Shown here piece by piece: positions 43,601-52,410 of a DNA stretch of 64,000 bases. The position numbers and the translations under genes were made by a program. Within the stretch, counting starts at the first letter, position 1, and each line of letters begins with the position of its first letter. The notes under the pieces were generated by a model. That model saw only the letters and a program-made list of their open reading frames with translations. It was not told where the DNA came from and ran no database searches. The DNA comes from DASCOT01 sp036012155 (GTDB lineage Bacteria; Acidobacteriota; UBA890; WLXD01), in NCBI GenBank assembly GCA_036012155.1, contig DASCOT010000113.1, positions 1-64,000 on the forward strand, read 5' to 3'.

Positions 43601-44213
43601 TGGCTAGGCGGACCAGATCAGGGTTGATGCGTCGTTGCTCGTCGAGTCCCTGGTCCTGAAGCTCGACGTAGTAGTTGTCGCGTCCGAAGATCTCGATCAT
43701 CTCGCCGATGGCCCGGCGTGCGCCGTTCATATCACCGCTCAGCAACATCCGGCAGACCTCGCCCGACAGACAGCTGGTCGTTCCGATGAGGCCCTCAGCG
43801 TGGTTGGCGAGCGTTTCCCGGTCGATGCGCGGCCGGTAGTAGAACCCCTCCAGGTAGCCGATGCTGGAGAGCTTCATGAGGTTCCGATAGCCGGTGGTGT
43901 TCTTGGCCAGCAACACCTGGTGGTACGCAGACTCACCCGCTCGGCGCGCCGAGCGATCGAAACGCGATCCTGGCGCCAGATAGGCCTCCATGCCGAGTAT
44001 CGGCTTGAGATCGTTGGCAATCGCCTGGCGATAGAACTGGATGGCGCCGAACATGTTGCCGTGATCGGTCAGCGCGACGGCATGCATCCCCAGCTCTCGG
44101 CAACGTAGCATCAGGTCGTTGATGCGCGTGGCGCCATCAAGCAGAGAGAAGTTGCTGTGGTTGTGGAGGTGCACGAACGACGATCGCGGCGGCTCCCCAC
44201 TCATGTCCGACAT
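40653..44213 (-). CDS. dnaE: DNA polymerase III subunit alpha
   Basis: DnaE is the replicative polymerase. The N-terminal PHP domain opens with SFVHLHNHSNFSLLDGATRI. The polymerase core contains GPGRGSAAGSLVAYSLDITD and PDIDIDFCMRRRGEVIEYVA with the catalytic aspartates. A helix-hairpin-helix, an OB-fold (VTIAGLANSIRGLTTRKGER) and a C-terminal tau-binding region follow. I used ATG at 44213, giving 1186 residues; a TTG at 44231 would overlap the guaA end. Confidence 0.97.
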   Translation of the reverse strand: MSDMSGEPPRSSFVHLHNHSNFSLLDGATRINDLMLRCRELGMHAVALTDHGNMFGAIQFYRQAIANDLKPILGMEAYLAPGSRFDRSARRAGESAYHQVLLAKNTTGYRNLMKLSSIGYLEGFYYRPRIDRETLANHAEGLIGTTSCLSGEVCRMLLSGDMNGARRAIGEMIEIFGRDNYYVELQDQGLDEQRRINPDLVRLANEFDLSLVGTNDCHYLRQQDARPHDVLLCIQTGKGISDPNRMKFPNDEFYVKSPEEMAKVFAEVPEALATTAEIADRCELEIDFGAMHLPRFPVPDGGTLESYFDETVRAGFERRMSGLGRGNGWRGSASYEEYQQRLEFEMSVIRQMGFPGYFLIVWDFIRFAREHGIPVGPGRGSAAGSLVAYSLDITDIDPLTYGLVFERFLNPERISMPDIDIDFCMRRRGEVIEYVANKYGRDRVAHIITFGTMAAKAAIRDVGRALEMPFGDVDRIAKMIPAELDVSIAGARTSEEPLREAIDQDPDVERLVGLAGQLEGQVRHASTHAAGVVIADEPLTNYVPLYRPPSGQGSDQDHFVATQYPMNDVDAIGLLKMDFLGLRTLTLVHDCLATISRQLDRSFTTEDIPLDDGPTYRLFAQGATSGIFQFESSGMRDALRRLKPTRLDDLIAMNALYRPGPIRSGIVDEYIGRKHDRSRVKYVREELEPILEDTYGVIVYQEQVMRIASEMAGFSLGEADVLRKAMGKKSPEVMASMEEKFLHGSASGGIPANTAKPIWDMIVEFAGYGFNKSHSAAYALLAYQTAYLKVSYPIHFMAALLTTEQANTDKVVQYINECRGMGIKVLPPDVNESSVHFAPAGEAIRFGLAAIKGVGEGAVEAIIEARERVGVHRHLLQFCEEVQLRGGINRKTIESLIKAGAMDALVGDRQLDAGTARAMLMAQLEGSLAAGQKLQRDRAAGQRNLFGGGGDRAEEDRYVPLPAPPEPWSEREVLNSERESLGYYVTGHPLQRYAVDMEQHADTTTRELAQGRSGREVTIAGLANSIRGLTTRKGERMAVVQLEDMEGQAEVVVFPAVYRRCASLLEPDAVLLLKGRAEANDDTPRLLASEVGLLADASKRQRQGVAQTLRIAVDAGDQAPHLASTLRDVLERHRGSIPVYVDVRCADSGGFRARIAPNRYLFVDPTDALMGELEQLLGAGCARLTS

Positions 44214-44217
44214 CCGA

Positions 44218-45771
44218 CTATTCCCATTCAATCGTTGACGGCGGCTTTGTGGATATGTCGTAGACGACGCGGTTCACGCCTTCGACTTCGTTGACGATGC
44301 GTGCCGCCGCCTGCTGCAGGACGCCATACGGAAGCGGCGCCCAATCCGCCGTCATTCCATCAACCGAATTCACGGCGCGCAGAGCGATTACCTCGTCGTA
44401 GGTACGCCGATCCCCCATGACACCGACAGTGCGAACGGGGAGCAGCACCGCAAACGCCTGCCAGACAGCGTCATACTGATCTGCACGCCGGATCTCCTCG
44501 ATGAAGATCGCGTCGGCTCCCCGAACGCGCTCGAGCCGCTCCTCATCGATCGGACCCAGCACCCTCACGGCAAGCCCGGGGCCAGGGAACGGATGCCGCT
44601 GCACGAACTCGTCGTCGAGCCCGAGCTCCACTCCCAGACGCCTTACCTCGTCTTTGAAAAGCTCCCGCAACGGCTCGATCAGGCCCATCGGCATGTGCTC
44701 AGGAAGACCACCGACGTTGTGATGGCTCTTGATGGTCACCGAGGGACCGCGGACCGACATGCTCTCGATCACGTCTGGATACAGCGTTCCCTGAGCAAGG
44801 AACTCGAATCGTTCGCTGCGAGCGCTGGCTAAGAGCTCGGCTTCATGAGCGAACACCGCGATAAACTCCCGGCCTATGATCTTTCGCTTGGTTTCGGGAT
44901 CCTCTACGCCCTCCAGCGCGTCGAGGAAACGACACCTGGCATCGACGACATGTACGGGAAACTCGAGTCGCTCCTCGAACGAAGCCTCTAGGGCCGCACG
45001 CTCGCCGAGCCTCAACAGGCCCGTATCCACCATGACGCAGACAACACGATCCCCGAGCGCCCGGCGAAGCAGCAGCGCGGTAACGGCCGAGTCGACGCCT
45101 CCCGACAGTGCGCACAGGACACTGGCGTCGCCAACCTTGGCACGCACGTCTGCGACCAGCTCATCGACGAAAGCCTCGGGCGTCCAGGTTGGCATACAGC
45201 CACAAATATCGAAGACGAAGTTGCTCAGCAGCTTGGCTCCCCGCGGCGTGTGATGGACCTCGGGATGGAACTGGATCCCGAAGCGGCCGGCGTCATCGTT
45301 CTCGACAGCGGCAATCACGCCGTCCGACCGCGCGGTGACTCGATAGCCGGCGGGCAGGTCGCGAGCCGTATCGCCATGGCTCATCCATACCCGGTCACCG
45401 CTCGCCCACCCGGCGAGTAGACGCGACTCGCTGGTCTCGAGCTCAACGCTCGAGCGACCGTACTCGCGCCATCTCGACGGCTCCACCCTGCCGCCCAGCT
45501 CGCTCACCAGCAGCTGCATGCCGTAGCAAATCCCCAGCACCGGAACTTCCGCCTGCAACCAATCACGGTGACAACGCGGTGCCTCGGCATCGGCGACGGA
45601 CTCGGGGCCACCGGACAGCACTACCCCGGCCGGGGGGTCGTTGGCCAGAATCTCCGGCGAGGCGTGAAACGGGAGGATCTCCGAGTACACGCCCGCCTCG
45701 CGCACGCGTCGTGCGATCAGCTGTGTGTACTGACCTCCGAAGTCCAGGATCAGGATGCGCTGTCTGCTCAC
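44218..45771 (-). CDS. guaA: GMP synthase (glutamine-hydrolysing)
   Basis: GuaA aminates XMP to GMP. The class I glutamine amidotransferase domain begins ILILDFGGQYTQLIARRVRE; the nucleophile is in VLGICYGMQLL and the His-Glu pair in GIQFHPEVHHTPRG. The ATP pyrophosphatase P-loop is ALSGGVDSAVTALLLRR. The dimerisation domain ends with the invariant KPPSTIEWE. The start is GTG at 45771; the open frame before it is not conserved. The length is 517 residues. guaB is not adjacent. Confidence 0.97.
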   Translation of the reverse strand: MSRQRILILDFGGQYTQLIARRVREAGVYSEILPFHASPEILANDPPAGVVLSGGPESVADAEAPRCHRDWLQAEVPVLGICYGMQLLVSELGGRVEPSRWREYGRSSVELETSESRLLAGWASGDRVWMSHGDTARDLPAGYRVTARSDGVIAAVENDDAGRFGIQFHPEVHHTPRGAKLLSNFVFDICGCMPTWTPEAFVDELVADVRAKVGDASVLCALSGGVDSAVTALLLRRALGDRVVCVMVDTGLLRLGERAALEASFEERLEFPVHVVDARCRFLDALEGVEDPETKRKIIGREFIAVFAHEAELLASARSERFEFLAQGTLYPDVIESMSVRGPSVTIKSHHNVGGLPEHMPMGLIEPLRELFKDEVRRLGVELGLDDEFVQRHPFPGPGLAVRVLGPIDEERLERVRGADAIFIEEIRRADQYDAVWQAFAVLLPVRTVGVMGDRRTYDEVIALRAVNSVDGMTADWAPLPYGVLQQAAARIVNEVEGVNRVVYDISTKPPSTIEWE

Positions 45772-46010
45772 CAGGGATTGTCCTCGAAAATCGTCAAAGT
45801 ACGGCGATGATCGACGGGCCACGGCGCCGACACTACGAGCCTGTGGCATTCGACCGCGCACTGGGTCACTTTCCAGTCGCCCTCGTGAAGCTCGAGCAGC
45901 CAGTGTGCCAACTGCACGCCCCCCTGACGGTGCACGTTGGGTTCAATCTCGCCCTGACATCTCACGGAGCCGATCCTCAAGCTCCTCAGCGAAGTATATG
46001 GGATGAGCAC
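45768..46010 (-). CDS. Small hypothetical ORF(s) between priA and guaA, possibly frameshifted
   Basis: This frame ends in a TGA that overlaps the guaA GTG as GTGA, the coupling style of this genome. From GTG at 46010 or 45965 it gives 80 or 65 residues, including QLAHWLLELHEGDWKVTQCA and RRTLTIFEDNPW. A second short frame (GTG 46041 to TGA 45943) encodes 32 residues with YFAEELEDRLREMSGRD and overlaps it. Together they might be one gene split by a frameshift. No family is recognised. The 279-base gap otherwise shows nothing. Confidence 0.35.
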   Translation of the reverse strand: MLIPYTSLRSLRIGSVRCQGEIEPNVHRQGGVQLAHWLLELHEGDWKVTQCAVECHRLVVSAPWPVDHRRTLTIFEDNPW

Positions 46011-46050
46011 CCGACGGAGACGCTGCCCTCTCCAGCGTCACGGGTACCGC

Positions 46051-48534
46051 TCACAGGAGGTTCTGTGGGTCGATATCAATGACCAGATCGCGTGGCAACC
46101 GGCTCTGTCGCTTCAGGCGTCGGATCGATCGCCTCAGATGCTCGCTCAGGTCGCCGCGAGTGGCAGCCTTGAGCAAGAGCTGGACTCGGTATCGACCACG
46201 CAATCGTGAGATCGGTGGCGATGCCGGGCCGAGCACCTCGATTCCCTCCCCCGCCTCGGCCCGCAGCGCGGCCGCCAGGTAATCTGCCTCCTCGCGCACC
46301 GACGATGCGAGCTTGCCCCTGCAAACACACGCTGCAAGCGCCACGAAGGGCGGGTAGCGCAACCGCAGACGATACTCGATCTCACGGTCATAGAACGCAA
46401 CGAAGTCATGGCGCATCGCGGCCTCGATGGCGTAGTGATCTGGTTGGTGCGCCTGCAGAATCACCTCTCCAGCAACCTCACCCCGACCGGCTCGCCCCGC
46501 CATCTGCGTCAATAGCTGGAAGGTACGCTCCGCGGCACGGAAGTCGGGCATCGACAACGCCGAGTCGGCGCCGACGACCCCTACCAGCGTCACGCCGGGA
46601 AAGTCGTGTCCTTTGGCCAGCATCTGCGTCCCGACAAGCACATCGATATCGCCCATCCCGAAGCTCGACAGGATACGTGCATGGGCACCACGTCGCTGCG
46701 TCTGGTCGGCATCGAAGCGGTCGATACGCGCGCCCGGGAATCGCTGTCTGAGCGCCGCCTGCAGGCGTTCGGTGCCGTGGCCGATGTCTTGCAAGACCGA
46801 CGCGCCGCAGCCAACGCACACGCTGGGTACCGGCGCGCGGTGATCGCAGTAGTGGCAACGCAGCGTCCGATCTGATCGATGGACGGTGAGACTCACCGCG
46901 CAATGCGGGCATTCCACGCGCTCACCGCAGACTCGGCAGAGGAGCACCGCGGCGAACCCCCGACGATTGAGCAGGATCAGCACCTGCTCGCGACGCTCAA
47001 GGCGTGCCGCGATGCTCTCCTCCAGCCGCCTCGAGACCAAGCTGCGTCCGCACTCCTTCCATTCCCGCCGCATGTCGACGAGGGTTACCTCGGGCATCGG
47101 TTGTCGACGCACGCGCTGCGGTAGACGCAGCAGCTCCCACGCCGCGGAGGATGCTTGCCGGTAGCTCTCCACCGCCGGCGTCGCCGACCCCATCAATACG
47201 GCCGCACCCTCTAGACGAGCACGCCAGCGCGCTACGTCGCGGCCGTTGTAGCGGGGTCTCTCATCCTGCTTGTAGGCGCCGTCCTGCTCCTCGTCAATGA
47301 CGATAAGTCCAACGTCGTCAAGCGGCGCGAACACCGCCGAGCGCGGGCCCACCACCACACGCGATTCGCCGCGCCGAACACGCCACCAGGCGCGGGCACG
47401 GGCCCCATCGGCCATACCGGAATGCAGCACCGAGACTCGATCGCCGAGCACTGCCCGGGCGCGCTCGTCGAGCTGAGGCGTGAGACCGATCTCTGGGACC
47501 AGCAGCAGCGCCGATCGTCCAGCGCGCAGGGCATGCGCCGCCGCTCGCAGGTAGACCTCGGTCTTGCCGCTGCCAGTCACCCCGTGCAACAACACCGGGT
47601 GCAGGGCCCGCTCATCGATGGCCCGCTCGACCTCGGAAAGAGCTCGCTCCTGATCGACGGTAAGCGCAAACCCACCGGCACCGCCGGCGCCGAGCTGCCA
47701 GGCGGCAGTATCGTCCCGTGGTCGGCGCTCGAGCTCGACCAGCCCCTTACGCTCGAGCGCCGACAGCACCGAGTGCGCCACACCGTGGCACTTGAGCATG
47801 GTCGCCGCGTCGATCGTATTCGACGATTCGGCCAGCAGCGCTTCCAGAGCGCGCCGCTGGACGGGCGCCCGCACGGTAGCTTCATGGGCCACCGTCGCAT
47901 CGACGTCCGGAATCAGCCGGGCAACGACCCGATGCGCCCCCGGCTCGGCACCGCTCCACTCGTCACGCACGTCGGCGATCCCCGCAGCGCTCAGCTCGTA
48001 GAGCGCCCCGTGGAGTGCTTGCCCTCCGACCCGACGACGAATCGTCGAGACAGCCACCCAACGCCTCTCGGCACCGGCGTCCAGCGCCGCTTCGAATGCC
48101 GCCAGCGCTGTCGCGGACAGTCGGTCGCCTGGGGTAGGTAATCGCTCGATGCGCACCCGCCTGGCTGCAGCCGGATTCCGACTCCCGGGCGGCAGGGCCA
48201 ACTGCGCCACCTCTCCCGGTCCCACCAAGTAGGTCGACGCGATCTGGTCGATCAGAACCAGCATCAGCGGGCTGATCGCCGCGTCGCGGTCAAGGCAGTC
48301 CTCCACGGCCCGTACCCGACGGGGATCGACACCGGCGGGCGGCTCCTGAGCCGTCTCGACGATGACCCCAAGCAGACTGCGTCCGCCAAAGCTCACCTGC
48401 ACCCGCATTCCCGGCATTGCCCTCGATTCGAGGGCTTCTGGCACCCGATAGGAAAATGCGTCGTCGACAGGTGCGGGCACGGCAACGAGGGCGTAGCGGG
48501 CCGGCTCGTCGTAGAGCGAGCGCTGGCGCGTCAC
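46051..48534 (-). CDS. priA: Primosomal protein N' (replication restart helicase PriA)
   Basis: PriA recognises stalled forks and reloads the replisome. The N-terminal DNA-binding part opens YALVAVPAPVDDAFSYRVPE. Walker A is LLHGVTGSGKTEVYLRAAAH. The Walker B box reads DEEQ where most relatives have DEEH. The zinc-binding insert has paired cysteines (CRVCGERVECPHC, RCHYC, CVGCGA). Helicase motifs V and VI include LVGTQMLAKGHDFPGVTLVG and QMAGRAGRGE. The protein has 827 residues, with a GTG start. Confidence 0.96.
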   Translation of the reverse strand: MTRQRSLYDEPARYALVAVPAPVDDAFSYRVPEALESRAMPGMRVQVSFGGRSLLGVIVETAQEPPAGVDPRRVRAVEDCLDRDAAISPLMLVLIDQIASTYLVGPGEVAQLALPPGSRNPAAARRVRIERLPTPGDRLSATALAAFEAALDAGAERRWVAVSTIRRRVGGQALHGALYELSAAGIADVRDEWSGAEPGAHRVVARLIPDVDATVAHEATVRAPVQRRALEALLAESSNTIDAATMLKCHGVAHSVLSALERKGLVELERRPRDDTAAWQLGAGGAGGFALTVDQERALSEVERAIDERALHPVLLHGVTGSGKTEVYLRAAAHALRAGRSALLLVPEIGLTPQLDERARAVLGDRVSVLHSGMADGARARAWWRVRRGESRVVVGPRSAVFAPLDDVGLIVIDEEQDGAYKQDERPRYNGRDVARWRARLEGAAVLMGSATPAVESYRQASSAAWELLRLPQRVRRQPMPEVTLVDMRREWKECGRSLVSRRLEESIAARLERREQVLILLNRRGFAAVLLCRVCGERVECPHCAVSLTVHRSDRTLRCHYCDHRAPVPSVCVGCGASVLQDIGHGTERLQAALRQRFPGARIDRFDADQTQRRGAHARILSSFGMGDIDVLVGTQMLAKGHDFPGVTLVGVVGADSALSMPDFRAAERTFQLLTQMAGRAGRGEVAGEVILQAHQPDHYAIEAAMRHDFVAFYDREIEYRLRLRYPPFVALAACVCRGKLASSVREEADYLAAALRAEAGEGIEVLGPASPPISRLRGRYRVQLLLKAATRGDLSEHLRRSIRRLKRQSRLPRDLVIDIDPQNLL

Positions 48535-48586
48535 CCGCGCTGCTCGATCGGCCAGGGCCCCGACCGAATCGAGGGCGTGGAGCCAC

Positions 48587-49291
48587 TCACGGCGCTGCGA
48601 GTCGCTCCATGACCACCTGGACGTCCTGCCACGTCTTGCCCTTGTCGGCCGGATTCCGGAGTAGATATGCGGGGTGGTAGGTGCACACTACGGGAATCCC
48701 CAGCCACTCGTGAACGCTTCCCCGCAATCGACCAAGGGGCTCGCCGGTTTGCAGCACCGACTGCGCCGCGACACGCCCGAGGAGCACGATGATCTCCGGG
48801 CGAATCGCCTCCACCTGCCTTTGTAGGAAGACCCCACACGCTTCGAGCTCGTCCGATTCGGGATTGCGATTACGCGGCGGGCGGCACTTGACTGCGTTGG
48901 CGATGTAGACATCCTCACGACGCAGGCCCATCGCCTTGATGATGCGGTTGAGCATTTGCCCGGCACGGCCCACGAACGGCTCGCCCTGCAAGTCTTCGTC
49001 GCGCCCCGGGCCCTCGCCGATGAACATGAGTCGGGCACGCGCCGGGCCGACCCCGAAGACCACGTTCGTACGTCCTTCACTGAGCTTGCACAAGACGCAC
49101 CCAACCGTTTCTGCAGCAATTTCCTCGAGGCTCTCGCGGTCCGGTGCTGGCGTGGACGCCGCTTCGTCGGGAGTTGATGCCGCGCTCGTCGCCTTGACCT
49201 CCAAGCCCCACACTCCCTCTTCCTCGAGACGACCAAGATGCGCGGCGAGTTGGCCTCGAATGTCCTCACCAAGGCCCACCTTTCGGCTCAC
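48587..49291 (-). CDS. Uracil-DNA glycosylase, family 4 (iron-sulfur type)
   Basis: Family-4 UDGs remove uracil from DNA and hold a 4Fe-4S cluster. The cysteine pattern is present: VGCVLC, then CRPPRNRNPESDELEAC. Motif A is GEGPGRDEDLQGEPFVGRAG and motif B VVCTYHPAYLLRN. Residues 1-75 are a charged low-conservation extension. The GTG start at 49291 overlaps the coaBC stop as GTGA, giving 234 residues. Confidence 0.93.
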   Translation of the reverse strand: MSRKVGLGEDIRGQLAAHLGRLEEEGVWGLEVKATSAASTPDEAASTPAPDRESLEEIAAETVGCVLCKLSEGRTNVVFGVGPARARLMFIGEGPGRDEDLQGEPFVGRAGQMLNRIIKAMGLRREDVYIANAVKCRPPRNRNPESDELEACGVFLQRQVEAIRPEIIVLLGRVAAQSVLQTGEPLGRLRGSVHEWLGIPVVCTYHPAYLLRNPADKGKTWQDVQVVMERLAAP

Positions 49292-50520
49292 GAGCTCACC
49301 TCGGTGCGGTACGCGAGAACCGCCTCCCACACAGCACGAGCAACCTCGTGCTTGAGTGCGGGGCCGACACATGTCCGGCCGCCGCCCCGATCGAGGATGA
49401 TCACCTCGTTGTCATCGCCGCCCATGCCGCGCCCGGACGCATCGACCAGATTGCCGACAATGAGATCACAGCCCTTGCGCTCCAGCTTTTCCCGGGCCTG
49501 GGTCTCGAGGTCGCCGGTCTCGGCGGCAAATCCTACGAGCAACGGTCGCGTGGTGCGCGTCCCCAGCTCGGCGAGAATGTCGGTGGTGCGGGTCATCTCC
49601 AGCTGAAGCGAATCTTCTCCAGCCTTCTTGATCTTGCCAGCCGCCGGTGTCGCGACCGTAAAGTCGCAGACCGCCGCAGCCATGATGCCGATATCGCAGT
49701 CATCCACAGCCGCAAACACGGCTGCCGCCATCTGCGCCGCATTCTCCACTCGCTCGACCACGACACCCGGAGGATCGGGCAGGCACGTCGGTCCGGATAT
49801 GAGTCGTACGCGCGCGCCGAGGACGGCGGCTTCAGCAGCCAGCGCATATCCCATCTTGCCACTGGACCGATTCGTAAAGACGCGAACCGGATCCAGCATC
49901 TCACGCGTCGGGCCAGCGGTGACGAACACGTTGGCGCCGTGCAGGGGCCGGGTCACCGCACCCTCGCCCAGCAACGGGGCAGCGGCGGTGATGATCTCGC
50001 CAGGCTCCGACATGCGTCCCGGCCCGTGTCTCCCCGACGCCAGCGCGCCGCAGCCGGGACCGACCACCTGAACACCGCGCTCGCTCAGTAGCTCGAGGTT
50101 TCTCTGCACCGCCGGCTGTCGATACATGTCGTCCTCCATCGCCGGGGCGACCAACACGGGACCGGAGGCGGCCAACAGCAGCGTCGACGGGAAGTCGTCG
50201 GCGATCCCGTGCGCCATCTTGGCAATGAAATTGGCGGTGGCAGGAGCCACACAGACGAGGGCGGCACGCTCTGCCCAGCGCACGTGAGGGATCACTTCAG
50301 AGCCCAGATCTTCGAACAGCGAAGCAACGACCCGGTTGCCGGATAGTGCTGCGAACGTTGTGGGCGTGACGAACTGCGTCGCCGCTCGCGTCATTGCCAC
50401 GTGCACGTCGACGCTGAGATCGCGGAACCGCCGGACGATGTCGCAAGCCTTGTAGGCGGCGATACCGCCGCTCACCACCAGCACCACGTGTGGCTGGGGC
50501 GCTTTCGACTCAGCGCTCAT
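49288..50520 (-). CDS. coaBC: Bifunctional phosphopantothenoylcysteine decarboxylase / phosphopantothenate--cysteine ligase
   Basis: CoaBC performs two steps of coenzyme A synthesis. The flavoprotein (CoaC) half begins VVLVVSGGIAAYKACDIVRR and has AMTRAATQFVTPTTFAALSG and APAMEDDMYRQPAVQRNL. The CoaB half contains VFVTAGPTREMLDPVRVFTN, NRSSGKMGYALAAEAAVLGA and VGFAAETGDLE. The 410 residues are normal. rpoZ precedes it by 39 bases, a common pair. Confidence 0.97.
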   Translation of the reverse strand: MSAESKAPQPHVVLVVSGGIAAYKACDIVRRFRDLSVDVHVAMTRAATQFVTPTTFAALSGNRVVASLFEDLGSEVIPHVRWAERAALVCVAPATANFIAKMAHGIADDFPSTLLLAASGPVLVAPAMEDDMYRQPAVQRNLELLSERGVQVVGPGCGALASGRHGPGRMSEPGEIITAAAPLLGEGAVTRPLHGANVFVTAGPTREMLDPVRVFTNRSSGKMGYALAAEAAVLGARVRLISGPTCLPDPPGVVVERVENAAQMAAAVFAAVDDCDIGIMAAAVCDFTVATPAAGKIKKAGEDSLQLEMTRTTDILAELGTRTTRPLLVGFAAETGDLETQAREKLERKGCDLIVGNLVDASGRGMGGDDNEVIILDRGGGRTCVGPALKHEVARAVWEAVLAYRTEVSS

Positions 50521-50559
50521 GGCGTTCGAGCGGGCGTGACGAATGGCAACCGGCGCCCG

Positions 50560-50799
50560 CTACTCCTCCTCGGCGCTTTCCTCTTCCTCAACCGGCTCGT
50601 GCAGCCCGGCGGCCACGAGATCGGCGTCTTTCGGATCACGCACTTCCCACGGAACCTCGCCGGCATGCACTTCCTGGATTGCCAGCGTGCTGTACTTGCG
50701 AGCATTGGAGTCGACCTTGGGGCGCGCCCCACGCATCAACTGCAGACAACGCTTGGCGGCAACTTCGACGAACAGATATTCGCTTTCCGGCTTGCTCAT
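50560..50799 (-). CDS. rpoZ: DNA-directed RNA polymerase subunit omega
   Basis: Omega stabilises the beta' subunit. The 79-residue protein has EYLFVEVAAKRCLQLMRGAR, PKVDSNARKYSTLAIQEVHA and an acidic C-terminal tail. It lies between gmk and coaBC, the normal gmk-rpoZ arrangement. Confidence 0.93.
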   Translation of the reverse strand: MSKPESEYLFVEVAAKRCLQLMRGARPKVDSNARKYSTLAIQEVHAGEVPWEVRDPKDADLVAAGLHEPVEEEESAEEE

Positions 50800-50834
50800 C
50801 CTAGGTGCTCCAACGCATTCCGCCCGTAATTGGG

Positions 50835-51476
50835 CTATCCCTTTGCCGAACGCCGGAAGGCCGCCAGGACAGCCTCGGCCTCCTCGACCCGTCGGGGCTG
50901 TCGGCTACGCTCAGCCCGTACGATCCCCTCAAGCTCGGCAACGGCGGATTCGAACTCATCGTTGACGATGACGTAATCGTAGCTCAGATACTGTTCAATT
51001 TCGTGCACCGCCATCGCCAATCGGGTCGCTTGCTCAGCTTGCCGCTCCGGGTGGGAGCCATCGCGACGCCGCAGACGCCTCTCCAGGGCATCCAGAGAGG
51101 GCGGTAATACGAAGACTGTTATGGCACCGCTGAGCGCTTGCCGTACAGCGGCAGCCCCCTGAACGTCGATAACCAAGACGGCGTCGTGGCCGGCAGCGTG
51201 TATGCGATCGACCTCGGAGCGCGGCGTGCCGTAGTAGTGGCCGTGCACCTCGGCCCACTCGAGGAACGCTTCGGCCTGACGGCGGCGGTCGAACTCCTCG
51301 ACGTCGACGAAGTAATACTCACGCCCGTCCTGCTCGCCCGGGCGCGGCGCACGAGTGGTAGCCGAGACGGTGCGCTTCAGTCGATCAACCCGGTCGAGGA
51401 CGGCGTCTGCCAACGTGGTCTTCCCGGCGCCGGAGGGCGCCGACACCACGAAGCAGAACGGAGCGTCGTCACTCAA
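50835..51476 (-). CDS. gmk: Guanylate kinase
   Basis: Gmk phosphorylates GMP to GDP. The P-loop is FVVSAPSGAGKTTLADAVLD. RTVSATTRAPRPGEQDGREY is the GMP-binding region and LVIDVQGAAAVRQAL follows. I prefer the TTG at 51476, which starts eight bases inside the yicC end; a GTG at 51494 is the alternative and would add six residues. The length is 213 residues. Confidence 0.93.
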   Translation of the reverse strand: MSDDAPFCFVVSAPSGAGKTTLADAVLDRVDRLKRTVSATTRAPRPGEQDGREYYFVDVEEFDRRRQAEAFLEWAEVHGHYYGTPRSEVDRIHAAGHDAVLVIDVQGAAAVRQALSGAITVFVLPPSLDALERRLRRRDGSHPERQAEQATRLAMAVHEIEQYLSYDYVIVNDEFESAVAELEGIVRAERSRQPRRVEEAEAVLAAFRRSAKG

Positions 51477-52347
51477 TGTTCTGCACCTGCTCACGAATGC
51501 GCTCGAGCTCGGCCTTCAGCTCCACGACGGTGTCGGCAACCACTAGATCCTTAACCTTGGATCCGACCGTGTTGAGCTCGCGATGGACCTCCTGAATCAC
51601 GAAGTCCAGCGTGCGGCCAACAGCCTCGTCGCGCTGCAATAGATCGTCGATCTTGGTCAGGTGCGACCGCAATCGAACGATCTCCTCGGTCACGTCGGCA
51701 CGTTCTGCGTGGTATGCCGCTTCCTGGACGATGCGGTCCTCATCGACCTCGACCCCGGTGTCCGCGAGCAGGCTCTGGATGCGCTCGCCCAGCTGCTCGC
51801 GCAGGCGTTCAGGTAGCTCTTGCGCCGCCCCCGCGATGGTCTCCACCCCGCTACGCAGCATCGTGGTGCGGGCTATCAGATCACTTACGAGATGCTCCCC
51901 CTCACGGCGCCGCATCGCCTCCAACGAGTCGAGCGCCTGGCACACGGCAGTGTCCGCTAGCTGTCCCAGCTCCTCGTCGTCGACGGCGCCGGCCCGATCG
52001 ACAACCACGCCCGGGAGCGCCAACAGAGTCTGCAGATCCGGAGTCGGCGAGGTCCCCAGTTCCTCGGCAACGTCCCGCAGCTCGGCCAGCCAGTGCTCCA
52101 GCAGGTCGCGACGGACTCCTGGCGTGCCCGCACCCGTACCTTCGAGGGTGGCCGACAGATCCACCTTGCCCCGCTGGACGCGCTCCAGGACGCGACGACG
52201 CACCGGTTCCTCGAACGCCGCCAGCACACCCGGCAGGCGGAGCGATACGCGACAATACCTGTGGTTGACGGCACGAACCTCGACAGTGAGCTTCAGACTC
52301 TCCGACGAAGCCTCACCACGCCCGTGCCCACTCATGCTCCGAACCAT
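51469..52347 (-). CDS. yicC: YicC family endoribonuclease
   Basis: YicC-family proteins are hexameric endoribonucleases active on small RNAs. The N-terminus MVRSMSGHGRGEASSESLKL and VEVRAVNHRYCRVSLRLPG are typical. The C-terminal DUF1732 part contains LDFVIQEVHRELNTVGSKVK with the metal-binding residues. I used the ATG at 52347, eight codons into the open frame, because MxxSMxG is the family start. The length is 292 residues. gmk follows in overlap, the conserved pair. Confidence 0.94.
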   Translation of the reverse strand: MVRSMSGHGRGEASSESLKLTVEVRAVNHRYCRVSLRLPGVLAAFEEPVRRRVLERVQRGKVDLSATLEGTGAGTPGVRRDLLEHWLAELRDVAEELGTSPTPDLQTLLALPGVVVDRAGAVDDEELGQLADTAVCQALDSLEAMRRREGEHLVSDLIARTTMLRSGVETIAGAAQELPERLREQLGERIQSLLADTGVEVDEDRIVQEAAYHAERADVTEEIVRLRSHLTKIDDLLQRDEAVGRTLDFVIQEVHRELNTVGSKVKDLVVADTVVELKAELERIREQVQNIE

Positions 52348-52410
52348 GGCGGGCCATGTTAGCAGGGGCACCGCGGCGCCTTGGTCCGCGTGCCCCCGCC
52401 AAACTGGATC

